Shown here: one piece after another, positions 23,641-31,317 of the stretch
How positions within the stretch are numbered: position 1 is the stretch's first letter
Layout of the letters: the number at the start of each line of letters is the position of its first letter
Assembly: GCF_027587175.1 (NCBI RefSeq)
Contig: NZ_JAPCID010000037.1
Coordinates: forward strand, 1-64,000
Direction of reading: 5' to 3'
Origin: Solirubrobacter deserti
Lineage (GTDB): Bacteria > Actinomycetota > Thermoleophilia > Solirubrobacterales > Solirubrobacteraceae
Length of the DNA stretch: 64,000 bases
Position numbers and translations under genes: made by a program
The notes under the pieces: generated by a model
What the model was told of the DNA's origin: nothing
Seen by the model: the letters and a program-made list of their open reading frames with translations, nothing else
Databases searched by the model: none

Positions 23641-25815
23641 GTGATCCGACCTGTCTCCATCCCGCTGCCGCAGACGCCGTTCGCACGCTTCCGCCTGCTG
23701 TTCCTCGGCTTCGCGGTCGCGGGCGCGCTGCTGGCGGCCGTCGCGATCCCGGGCGGCGAGGCGAGCCCGGTCTCCAAGCTGGCCGGCATCGTGCTGGCGG
23801 TTGCGCTGGCGGTCTACTGGATCGTCGGGTACCGGCGCGGCACGTTCTCGCTCGCGCTGGAGCCCGTCGAGGCCTACGCCGTCTTCGTCGTCCTGCACGC
23901 CGCGCCGGGCGACCCGTTCCTGCCGCTGCTGGGCGTGCTGTTCCGCAGCCTCTACGGCGGCTTCGCGCGCGCCGTCGCGCGCTGGGCGCTGTGGATGGCC
24001 GCGCTGTTGGCGGCGCACGCCGGCCGCGGGCACGAGCAGTTCGAGGCCGACCTCGCCCGCGTCGCGGCCGTGGCGCTCGCCCCGGTGCTGGCCCAGGCGC
24101 TGCTCGTCGCGCTCAAGACGTCGGAGACCATCCAGCGCCGCCTGAACTCGATCGTCCAGAACTCCACCGACGTCGTGACCATCGTCGGCGCCGACCATCG
24201 CGTGCGCTGGCAGGCGGAGTCGATCCGCGGCGTGCTCGGCCACGCGCCGGACGCGATCGTCGGGACCCGCGTGCACGAGCTGGTCCATCCCGAGGACCGC
24301 AGCGCGCTCGACGCCTACTTCACCGACGCCGAAGGCAAGCCGGAGCACCGCCGCAGCCTCACGCTGCGCCTCGCGCACGGCGCCGGCGGGCACCGCCACT
24401 TCGACGTCGTCGCCGCCAACCGCCTGCACGACCCGAGCGTCGAGGGCTTCGTGCTCAACATGCGCGACGCGACCGACCGCCGCGAGCTCGAGGACGAGCT
24501 GCGCGCGCTCGCCGCCCAGCGCGAGCACGACGCGCTGCACGACCCGCTCACGGGCCTCGCCAACCGCCGCAAGCTGTTCGCCCGCCTCGAGGACACCACG
24601 ACCGCCGCGCGCGCCGCCAAGACCAAGCTGGCGCTGCTGCTGATCGACCTCGACCACTTCAAGGAGCTCAACGACACGCTCGGCCACCATGCCGGCGACC
24701 GGCTGCTGCGCGAGATCGGCCCCCGCCTGGAGGCGTGCGCGCCTGAGGCCGAGCTCGTGGCCCGCGTCGGCGGTGACGAGTTCGCCGTGCTGATGCCGCT
24801 CGACACCGCCGTCGAGGCGGCCGAGGTGATGGCCACCAAGCTCGGCGCTGCGATCGAGGAGCCGTTCCGCTTCCAGGGCATGACGATGCTCGTGCGCGCG
24901 AGCGTCGGCATCGCGATGTTCCCCGAGCACGGCCGCGACGTCGAGTCGCTCATGCAGCGCGCCGACATCGCCATGTACTCGGCCAAGAGCCGCGGCGTCG
25001 GCTACGAGGTCTACAGCGCGTCCCGCGACGGCCACTCCCGTGCGCGGCTGGCGCTGATCGGCGAGCTGCCCGAGGCGATCGAGTCCGGCCAGATCGTCGT
25101 GCACTACCAGCCCAAGTTCGACCTCCAGACCGGCGTGATCCGCGGGGCCGAGGCGCTCGTGCGCTGGGAGCACCCGCAGTTCGGCCTGCTCGGCCCGGGC
25201 GCGTTCCTGCCGCTCGCCGAGCAGACCGGCCTGATGCGCCCGCTCACGCTGCGCGTGCTCGACGACGCGCTGGCCCAGTGCTCGCGCTGGCTGGCCGCCG
25301 GGCTCTCGTTGCCGGTCGCCGTCAACCTCGGCGCGCCGAACCTGCTCGACCTCGGCCTGCCGGTCGACGTCAAGGCCCTGCTCGAGAAGTGGGAGCTCGA
25401 CCCCTCGATGCTCCAGCTGGAGATCACCGAGACGATCGTCGCCGCCGACCCGGTGCGCGTGATCGAGATCATGAACAAGCTCGGCGAGCTCGGCATCGAG
25501 CTCTCGCTCGACGACTTCGGCACCGGCTCGTCCTCGCTGGCCTACCTGCGTGAGCTGCCGGTCCAGGAGCTCAAGATCGACAAGTCCTTCGTGCTGGGCA
25601 TGGACGAGGATCCGGAGGCCGCGACGATCGTGCAGACGATCGTCGACCTCGCCCACAACCTCGGCCTGCGCGCCGTGGGCGAGGGCATCGAGACCGACGA
25701 GGCCTACCGCCTGCTCGCCGAGAGCGGGTGCGACTTCGGCCAGGGCTTCCTGATGGGCCGCCCGATGCCGGCCGGCGAGCTGGCCGAGCTGGCGCTCAAG
25801 ACACCGGTCAAATAG
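23641..25815 (+). CDS. Membrane-linked PAS-GGDEF-EAL cyclic-di-GMP enzyme
   Basis: A 724-residue protein. Hydrophobic segments occupy about residues 10-150, a PAS domain about 155-285 (LNSIVQNSTDVVTIVGADHRVRWQ and VHPEDR), GGDEF about 295-455 with the intact active site RVGGDEFAVL, and EAL about 465-715. The EAL keeps EALVRWEHP, NLGAPNLL, LEITET, SLDDFGTGSSSL, LKIDKSFV and AVGEGIET. Both synthase and phosphodiesterase halves look competent, so direction is probably set by the sensor part. GTG start; divergent from the AOS-GNAT gene across 103 bp. Confidence 0.92.
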   Translation: MIRPVSIPLPQTPFARFRLLFLGFAVAGALLAAVAIPGGEASPVSKLAGIVLAVALAVYWIVGYRRGTFSLALEPVEAYAVFVVLHAAPGDPFLPLLGVLFRSLYGGFARAVARWALWMAALLAAHAGRGHEQFEADLARVAAVALAPVLAQALLVALKTSETIQRRLNSIVQNSTDVVTIVGADHRVRWQAESIRGVLGHAPDAIVGTRVHELVHPEDRSALDAYFTDAEGKPEHRRSLTLRLAHGAGGHRHFDVVAANRLHDPSVEGFVLNMRDATDRRELEDELRALAAQREHDALHDPLTGLANRRKLFARLEDTTTAARAAKTKLALLLIDLDHFKELNDTLGHHAGDRLLREIGPRLEACAPEAELVARVGGDEFAVLMPLDTAVEAAEVMATKLGAAIEEPFRFQGMTMLVRASVGIAMFPEHGRDVESLMQRADIAMYSAKSRGVGYEVYSASRDGHSRARLALIGELPEAIESGQIVVHYQPKFDLQTGVIRGAEALVRWEHPQFGLLGPGAFLPLAEQTGLMRPLTLRVLDDALAQCSRWLAAGLSLPVAVNLGAPNLLDLGLPVDVKALLEKWELDPSMLQLEITETIVAADPVRVIEIMNKLGELGIELSLDDFGTGSSSLAYLRELPVQELKIDKSFVLGMDEDPEAATIVQTIVDLAHNLGLRAVGEGIETDEAYRLLAESGCDFGQGFLMGRPMPAGELAELALKTPVK

Positions 25816-25831
25816 CCCGGCGGCCGCCGGA

Positions 25832-25837
25832 TATAGT
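25832..25837 (+). promoter_or_regulatory. Candidate -10 box of a leaderless promoter
   Basis: TATAGT followed by exactly 6 nt (CGCGCT) and GTG, with no ribosome binding site. This spacing equals that of the kinase gene and is why GTG 25844 rather than ATG 25862 is taken as start of the next gene. Confidence 0.4.
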
Positions 25838-25843
25838 CGCGCT

Positions 25844-26275
25844 GTGCCGCCTTCATCGCGCATGGCCGACCTCGCCGACTGGACCGTCGAGCTCACCACG
25901 GGCACCGAGCACTTCGAGGCGGGCGAGATCGCGCTGCGGGTGCGCCACGGCGGCTCGGTCGAGGTCGACCACCGCCGCGCGGGCGACCATCGCCGCTACA
26001 CCGGCTTGCTGGACGCCGACGAGCTGGCGCGCTTCGCGGAGGCGATGCGCGAGACGGGAATCGACACGCTCGTCAGCACGCGGACCGAATGGGCGACGGG
26101 CGAGGACACGTTGCGGGTCGAGGTCCGCGACGGCGACGCGCCCGTGCATCGGGCCGAGATCCCCGCCGGCGAGCGCTTCGACGACGAGCGCGTCGGGCGC
26201 GTGCTGCGGGCCTACGACGAGGTCGTCGAGCGGGTCACCGAGGGCCGGCTGCCGTACGGGCCGGCGGCCTACTGA
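25844..26275 (+). CDS. Hypothetical 143-residue protein
   Basis: Not recognised. It is an acidic, mixed alpha/beta cytoplasmic protein without signal peptide or hydrophobic helix. Features: WTVELTTGTEHFEAGEI near the start, the basic stretch EVDHRRAGDHRRYTGLLDAD, then a helix-rich end (DDERVGRVLRAYDEVVERV). The general plan (two short beta sheets around a helix) may fit a small adaptor or stress protein, but nothing supports a specific role. It stands alone with its own candidate promoter. Confidence 0.6.
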   Translation: MPPSSRMADLADWTVELTTGTEHFEAGEIALRVRHGGSVEVDHRRAGDHRRYTGLLDADELARFAEAMRETGIDTLVSTRTEWATGEDTLRVEVRDGDAPVHRAEIPAGERFDDERVGRVLRAYDEVVERVTEGRLPYGPAAY

Positions 26276-26324
26276 AAGCGCTCGCGCGCTTGACCGCGGT
26301 GGTGATCTCGAAGAGGGTTGATCC

Positions 26325-27344
26325 ATGGGAACCCTCGACCCTCGACCGTCGACGGACACGACGCCGGAGGTCGAGCGCGCGCGTCCCGCAGAGACCGTCG
26401 AGGCCCTGCCCGCGACGCTCACCCCCGCCCGCGCGCCGGCCGGGCCGGCGGAGCTGCTGGCGGAGACCGACGCCGACTCCCGCGCCGAGGTCGTAGGAGC
26501 GCTCCAGCGCACGGCCGGCAACGCTCGCGTGACGCGCATGCTCGCCGCCTCGCGTACCGTCGCCCGCACGCCGAGCACCGCCTCCTTCCGCATCAGCGAG
26601 CCCCGGGTCGGCGGCGGAACGTACGGAAGCCACGCCGGCTTCGACGTCGAGGTCGTCGGGTCCGAGATCGTCGTGACGCAGAAGGTCCGGCTCGTCCCGG
26701 ACGCGGACGTCACGCCCGAGGAGCTGGCGGCGACGCAGACCGCGGCCGAGACCGCGTTCGTCTCGCTGTGGGACAACCGCTTCATCCTCACGGACACGGC
26801 CAGCGGCGAGCAGCTGTCCATGCGCCTGCGCGTGCAGTTCTCGGCCTCGGGCGGCAACAACACGGTCCGGTTGCACAAGGGCCAGGGCCGGATGGACTCG
26901 GGGAACTGGTTCACCGGCGCCGTGTCCAACCCCGTCCGGTACGCGCACGAGCTCTCGCACCTGATGGGGCTGCTCGACGAGTACGTGGACACGACCGCCG
27001 TCAACCGCCGGACCGCGACCTCGCCCGGCGTTCACACCGACCATTCGATCATGGGCGACTACCCGAACGAGGGCGTCGCCGCCGCCGAGGTCAAGCTGCG
27101 CCACGGGCAGAAGGTCGCCGACGAGGCGGGGCGGGCCCTGTCACCGAGGCGCGTGCTCACGGCGTCGTTCACGGGCCAGGCGCAAGGGGAACGCCTGGTG
27201 CGCTGGCGGGGCATCCGGGACGCGGCCGCACCGGGCACGCCGGAGCGGACGCAGGCGGCCGCGGAGGTCACCGCGATCGAGGCCGACATGCTGATCCCGC
27301 AGCTGTCCGCCACGGCGGGCGTCCCTTACACGCCGACGCCCTAG
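26325..27344 (+). CDS. Metzincin-type zinc protease with an N-terminal motif like eCIS-associated proteins
   Basis: A 339-residue protein. The catalytic helix reads HELSHLMGLLDEY: H208-E209-x-x-H212-x-x-G215-x-x-D218, the extended metzincin-like zinc signature with Asp as third ligand. A Met-turn follows at M243 (HSIMGDY). The N-terminus has no secretion signal. Instead, a disordered Pro/Ala/Thr segment is followed by LQRTAGNARVTRMLA and VARTP (residues about 60-85), a motif family frequent at the N-terminus of actinobacterial DUF4157/eCIS-associated proteins. A role as injected or specialised-secretion cargo is inference; no sheath, tube or baseplate genes are visible. It ends 4 nt inside the converging DUF2269 gene. 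Confidence 0.78.
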   Translation: MGTLDPRPSTDTTPEVERARPAETVEALPATLTPARAPAGPAELLAETDADSRAEVVGALQRTAGNARVTRMLAASRTVARTPSTASFRISEPRVGGGTYGSHAGFDVEVVGSEIVVTQKVRLVPDADVTPEELAATQTAAETAFVSLWDNRFILTDTASGEQLSMRLRVQFSASGGNNTVRLHKGQGRMDSGNWFTGAVSNPVRYAHELSHLMGLLDEYVDTTAVNRRTATSPGVHTDHSIMGDYPNEGVAAAEVKLRHGQKVADEAGRALSPRRVLTASFTGQAQGERLVRWRGIRDAAAPGTPERTQAAAEVTAIEADMLIPQLSATAGVPYTPTP

Positions 27345-27829
27345 GCGCCGGGCTTGATCACCATCAGGAACACGGCCGCCAGCACGAGCAGACCGGTGAG
27401 CGCGCCCATGCTGCCCTCGCGCTGCGCTTCCTTCTGATACTCGGGCGAGAGCTGGGTGGCGCCGGACGCCAGCTCGGACTCGACCATCGCCGCGAGCTTG
27501 CGGTCGGTCTTGGCGAAGTACGCGCCCTGCAGGCCGCCGAGCACGAACACGATCACGAACGTCGCGCTGATCCACGGCTCGCCGAACGAGAGGTCGCCGT
27601 CGATCACCTGGATGATGCCCGTGAGCAGGATGATCCCGAGCGCCGGGCTGGCGAGCTTGGTCACCACCTCGAGGTTGAGGCGGTGCATGAACAGCAGGTG
27701 CCGCGGATCCTTCATCCGCAGGGCGAGCGGGAACGCGATCGAGAGCGCGAACGTCGCCCCGAGGCCGACGATCGCCGCGCTGATGTGGATGAACAGCGAG
27801 ATCGTGTACAGGTTCAAGGCGGCAATCAC
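27341..27829 (-). CDS. DUF2269-like integral membrane protein
   Basis: A 162-residue membrane protein with four hydrophobic helices (residues about 5-32, 58-78, 86-108, 140-160). The first contains LFIHISAAIVGLGATF with a conserved His, as in DUF2269-type proteins possibly related to haem-binding membrane proteins; function is not established. Its ATG overlaps the stop of the upstream HAD gene by 4 nt. Confidence 0.72.
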   Translation of the reverse strand: MIAALNLYTISLFIHISAAIVGLGATFALSIAFPLALRMKDPRHLLFMHRLNLEVVTKLASPALGIILLTGIIQVIDGDLSFGEPWISATFVIVFVLGGLQGAYFAKTDRKLAAMVESELASGATQLSPEYQKEAQREGSMGALTGLLVLAAVFLMVIKPGA

Positions 27830-28467
27830 GCGCGGGACATTACGCCTAGGGCCGGACCGAGCTCAAGCGGAGCGTCGATGATCGCGTCGGCGCCCGCCGC
27901 CTGGAGCTCCTCGCGAGCGCCGATGCCCCACGTCACGCCGATGCACGGGATGCCGTTGGCGTGCGCGCCCTCGACGTCGAACCGGCGGTCGCCGATCATG
28001 ACGGCGTCGGTGGTTTCGAGGAGGGCCAGCGCACGCGTGATCGTCTCGGCCTTGGTCTCGCCGCGGGCGTCCAGCTCCGGCCCGGCCACGACGGTGAAGT
28101 GCTCACGCAGGCCCAGCGCCGTGAGCAGCGGCTCGGCGAAGTGGCGGGGCTTGGAGGTCGCCACGGCCTTCGGCTCGTCGATCGCCGCCAGCGCCGCGGG
28201 GATGCCGGGCGCGACGGTCGTGTCGGTGAGCGAGATCGTCGCGTAGTGCCCGCGGTAGGCGGCGATCAGCGCGTCCACGCGCGGGTCCTCGGGGGTGGTC
28301 ACGAGCAGCTCGGAGAAGCCGAGCTTGAGCGGCGGGCCGATGCACGGGAGCAGCGCCTCGCGCGGGTACGCCGGGAGCTCGAGGTCACGCAGTGCGAGCG
28401 TCATGGAGTTCAGGAACGCGGCGCGCGAGTCCACCAGCACGCCGTCCAGATCGAAGAGGACCGCCAT
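27826..28467 (-). CDS. HAD-superfamily phosphatase (phosphoglycolate phosphatase-like)
   Basis: A 213-residue cytoplasmic phosphatase. Motif I FDLDGVLVDS gives the nucleophile and acid Asp pair, motif II is VATSKP, motif III Lys lies in GETKAET, and motif IV is MIGDRRFDVEGA. The alpha-helical cap inserted after motif I identifies the Gph/beta-phosphoglucomutase group. Start at 28467 is preferred because GAGAGG lies 8-9 nt upstream; ATG 28476 is too close to it. Likely a small phosphate-ester hydrolase; substrate unknown. Co-transcribed with the DUF2269 gene. Confidence 0.87.
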   Translation of the reverse strand: MAVLFDLDGVLVDSRAAFLNSMTLALRDLELPAYPREALLPCIGPPLKLGFSELLVTTPEDPRVDALIAAYRGHYATISLTDTTVAPGIPAALAAIDEPKAVATSKPRHFAEPLLTALGLREHFTVVAGPELDARGETKAETITRALALLETTDAVMIGDRRFDVEGAHANGIPCIGVTWGIGAREELQAAGADAIIDAPLELGPALGVMSRA

Positions 28468-28529
28468 CCCCAGCATCCTCTCAGGCTCCTCTCGGACGGC
28501 TCTCGGCGGGCGGGCCGAGCCTTGTCGCA

Positions 28530-28851
28530 TGCCCTCTGCGCAACCGCTCCTCGCCGCCCGCGCGCACCACACCTGCTGGACCCGTCGACGGGCGAGCCGG
28601 CGTTCACGGGCGTCGTGCAGGCGACGGCGCTCGCGCCGACGGCGGTCGAGGCCGAGTGGCGCGCCAAGGCCGCGCTGCTGAGCGCCGACGCGTCCTGGCT
28701 GGCCGTCCACGGCGGCCTCGTCGTGTTCGACGACGGCCACCACGAGCTGGTCCCGGCGATGCAGCGGCAGGAACCCAGCCTCCATGGGTCGAAGGTCCAA
28801 ACAGCGCTCGCAGGGCTCATGCCCGCGGGCCGCGCGCCCGATACGGGCTGA
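28530..28851 (+). pseudogene. Remnant of an ApbE-type FAD:protein FMN transferase (C-terminal end)
   Basis: After ATG 28530 one frame reads MPSAQPLLAARAHH. Two extra bases in the CACCACAC stretch (about 28556) shift to the frame reading LLDPSTGEPAFTGVVQATA, LAPTAVEAEWRAKAALLS and VHGGLVVFDDG, a good match to the C-terminal end of ApbE flavin transferases (HHLLDPxTGxP, TAxEAxxxAKAALL). The preceding 200 residues of ApbE are missing, so this is a decayed fragment. It lies between the HAD gene and a palindromic repeat. Confidence 0.5.
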
Positions 28852-28928
28852 GCTCGCTCGGAGCTCGTCGCACTTCGCACGCACCCGATTCGCGCCGGCG
28901 GTCGATTCGCCGGCGCGGGGGTGCCTTT

Positions 28929-28955
28929 CCTAAAGAGGGACTGTCCCGCTTTAAG
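28929..28955. repeat. Dispersed palindromic repeat, copy 3
   Basis: A 27-bp palindrome, CCTAAAGAGGGACTG then TCCCGCTTTAAG, of the same family as the doublet at 19362-19456. It lies 56 bp upstream of another signal-peptide gene (29012), similar to the setting of copy 2. The rest of the 160-bp gap holds a GACTGCGCAGTC palindrome just before the ATG. Confidence 0.8.
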
Positions 28956-29011
28956 TTTGTGGCAAGGCACGGGCAAGGTCGAGGCAAAGCGGACTGCGCA
29001 GTCTCGGCCGC

Positions 29012-30298
29012 ATGTTGCGCCTCTCACTGCTGACCGCCGCGTTGACCCTCGCCGTCGCCACGCCCGCCCTGGCCGATTCGATTGCCTACGTGCAGGGCGG
29101 GAACGTCTTCCTGGCCACGCCCGACGGGTCGCGCACGGTGCAGATCACGTCGACCGGCACATACGCGTCGGTGTCCCAGGCCGATGACGGCACGATGATC
29201 GCGCTGGCGCCGGGCGAGCGGCTGCACAAGCTCTCCCGCGACGGCAAGGTGCTGGCCGACTTCCTCACGCCGATCAGCGACGGCGCGCCGAACGCCGGCC
29301 CGGTCAATCGCTTCCACGGCCCGCTCAATCCGCAGCTCTCGCCGGACGGCACCAAGGTCGCGTACGAGTGGTTCAACGACTCCTACGAGAACGTGCCGGG
29401 GTGCAGCGCGACGAGCGTCCCGTCCTGCCACGTCTACACCCAGCGCCAGGGCGTCGCGATCTCCAACGCGGACGGCTACACCGGCGTCGAGGCGTACCCG
29501 CTGCTCACGGGCTGGATCTATCCGAGCTGGCTGACCAACGACACGCTGGTGCGGTCGTTCTCGGGCCAGATCTTCAACGACGACGCCGTCCTCACCACCC
29601 TCAGCGGCACGGTCGACCCGTGGTTCTTCGACGACCAGCAGGGCTTCGGCGTGGACGCCGTCGAGCTCTCCCGCGACCTGAGCACGGTGATCGGCATCGC
29701 CGGCGGCGAGGACGAGAAGCTGCGCGTGTACCGCACCACGATGTCCCCGTTCGGCGCACCCGACTGGGACCACACGCCGTTCACGAACAAGGTCAACCAA
29801 CGCGTCGCCGAGCGCTGCTATGAGCTCGGCGGCGGCAAGTTCGAGAGCACGAGCCTCGCGCCGAGCGGCAAGGCGTTTGCCTACGGCACCGCGCAGGGTG
29901 TCTTCGTCACGAGCATCCCGGACAACTGCGCCTCCGGCGGCCCGGGCACGCTGCTGGCGCCCGGCGCGAAGAGCCCGGACTGGGGCCCGGCCGACGTCCC
30001 CGCCACCAGCCCGATCACGGCGACGCCGCCGACCCAGACCTCCGGCGGCGGCGCGCCCACCAAGTCTGAGCGCAAGCCGACGCTCAAGCTCGCCCGCCGC
30101 AAGGGCGGCCTGCGCGCCACGCTCATCACCGGCGCGCCCGGCAAGGCCACGTTCAAGCTCACCCCCGGCACGAAGAGGTCCGTCACCGTCGGCAAGCGCG
30201 GCCAGGTCTCCGTCGACTTCAAGGTCTCCAAGGGCAAGCGCGTCACCGTCAAGGCGACGTTCGGCGGCCAGTCCGTGTCCGCGAAGCTGCGAGTGTGA
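29012..30298 (+). CDS. Secreted TolB/WD40-like beta-propeller protein with basic C-terminal module
   Basis: A 428-residue exported protein with a signal peptide ending ATPALADS. Residues about 25-330 have propeller-like repeats (IAYVQGGNVFLATPDGS, PQLSPDGTKVAYEWF, LAPSGKAFAYGTAQGVFV) as in TolB-type folds. A Thr/Pro linker and a Lys/Arg-rich C-terminal beta module (LKLARRKGGLRATL, VSKGKRVTVKATF) follow. A similar basic module closes the giant propeller protein at 4416, suggesting a shared cell-wall retention role (inference). The 3' end overlaps a converging gene by 50 nt. Confidence 0.78.
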   Translation: MLRLSLLTAALTLAVATPALADSIAYVQGGNVFLATPDGSRTVQITSTGTYASVSQADDGTMIALAPGERLHKLSRDGKVLADFLTPISDGAPNAGPVNRFHGPLNPQLSPDGTKVAYEWFNDSYENVPGCSATSVPSCHVYTQRQGVAISNADGYTGVEAYPLLTGWIYPSWLTNDTLVRSFSGQIFNDDAVLTTLSGTVDPWFFDDQQGFGVDAVELSRDLSTVIGIAGGEDEKLRVYRTTMSPFGAPDWDHTPFTNKVNQRVAERCYELGGGKFESTSLAPSGKAFAYGTAQGVFVTSIPDNCASGGPGTLLAPGAKSPDWGPADVPATSPITATPPTQTSGGGAPTKSERKPTLKLARRKGGLRATLITGAPGKATFKLTPGTKRSVTVGKRGQVSVDFKVSKGKRVTVKATFGGQSVSAKLRV

Positions 30299-30830
30299 CG
30301 ATCAGCGCGCCGGTGACCGACCCGCACAGGCTGAGCGTCAAGTCGCCGAGCGTGTCCCGGTAGGCCGTCGCCTCCTCCGGACCGCCGCGGATGAACGTGA
30401 AGAACTCGGCGAGCTCCCACAGGATGTGCGTCACCGCGCCGAACCCGAGCACGAGCCCGAACAGCGCCCAGCGCGGGACGGGCGGCGCGAACTCGGCCAG
30501 CGCGAGCCCGAACGCCGTCGTCCACGGGATCCAGTTGAGGTAGTGCATGGCGTCGTCGAACCACTCGACGGCGCCGTACAGATCCAGCGCGTTCCCGGCC
30601 GTGTCGAGCAGGAACGGCGCGAGCAGGCACAGGTCGATCGCGTGCGGATAGGGCCGACGCGGCCGCAACACGAGCCAGATCAGCGGCAGCAGGACGGCCG
30701 AGATCCCGAACGTGAACAGCCGCGTCGTCATCGCCTTGCCCGCGAACTGCGGCAGGTCCGGCCGGACGATCGCGAACAGCAGCAGCCCGATCAGCGCGAC
30801 CTTCGCCGCCAGGTTGAGCGCGCGCAGCAC
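30249..30830 (-). CDS. DUF2238/YjdF-like membrane protein
   Basis: A 193-residue protein with about six helices. Conserved polar patches lie between them: LLDTAGNALDLYGAV, FDDAMHYLNWIPW and VTHILWELAEFF, the Asp/His/Glu pattern of YjdF/DUF2238 proteins of unknown function. It starts 9 nt after the CYTH gene stop on the same strand. Its last 50 nt lie under the 3' end of the secreted propeller gene. Confidence 0.75.
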   Translation of the reverse strand: MLRALNLAAKVALIGLLLFAIVRPDLPQFAGKAMTTRLFTFGISAVLLPLIWLVLRPRRPYPHAIDLCLLAPFLLDTAGNALDLYGAVEWFDDAMHYLNWIPWTTAFGLALAEFAPPVPRWALFGLVLGFGAVTHILWELAEFFTFIRGGPEEATAYRDTLGDLTLSLCGSVTGALIVTLAASRTRTGRRTSP

Positions 30831-30839
30831 GAGCGTACG

Positions 30840-31307
30840 TTACGCGGGGATGCCGTCGACCGCGAGCACGCGGTTGCCGTAGCGCTTGTCCTCGGTGACG
30901 TCGCGGCCCATCCACGCCGGGGCCTCGAACGCGAGCGCCGTGGCCTCGTCCGGGAACTCGACCTCGGCGGTGACCAGGCCGTCGAGCTCGCCCTCGTAGA
31001 CGTCGACCTCCGCGACCAGGTCCCCGTCGAGCGGCACGAAGTAGCGCGTCTTGACCACGCGGCGGTCGCCGGTCAGCGGCCACAGCGCGTCGAAGTGGGC
31101 GGGCTCGATCTCCCACTCCTCCTCGCCGCGCACGAGACCCATGCCGGTCTTGACCGTCATCACCGAGACCGTGCCGTCCTTGCGGCGCACGCGCACCTCC
31201 GCGCCGGCCGGGTCGATGGCGAGGTAGCCCTGCTCGAAGTGCTGTGAATCGTGGGACGCCAGCCCGTCCGGCGGCGCCTCCAGCACGAATTTGCGCTCGA
31301 TCTCCAT
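30840..31307 (-). CDS. CYTH domain protein (triphosphate tunnel metalloenzyme)
   Basis: A 155-residue stand-alone CYTH domain. The signature EIERKF sits at residues 2-7, followed by alternating charged strands forming the triphosphate tunnel (EVRVRRKDG, EEEWEIEP, KTRYFVPL, VAEVDVYEGEL, VEVEFP-type segment, DKRYGN). Proteins of this length are mostly inorganic triphosphatases or thiamine-triphosphatase-like enzymes. The ATG at 31307 is fixed by the EIERKF motif. Ten nt separate it from the sensor kinase stop. Confidence 0.88.
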   Translation of the reverse strand: MEIERKFVLEAPPDGLASHDSQHFEQGYLAIDPAGAEVRVRRKDGTVSVMTVKTGMGLVRGEEEWEIEPAHFDALWPLTGDRRVVKTRYFVPLDGDLVAEVDVYEGELDGLVTAEVEFPDEATALAFEAPAWMGRDVTEDKRYGNRVLAVDGIPA

Positions 31308-31317
31308 CAGACGAGTG

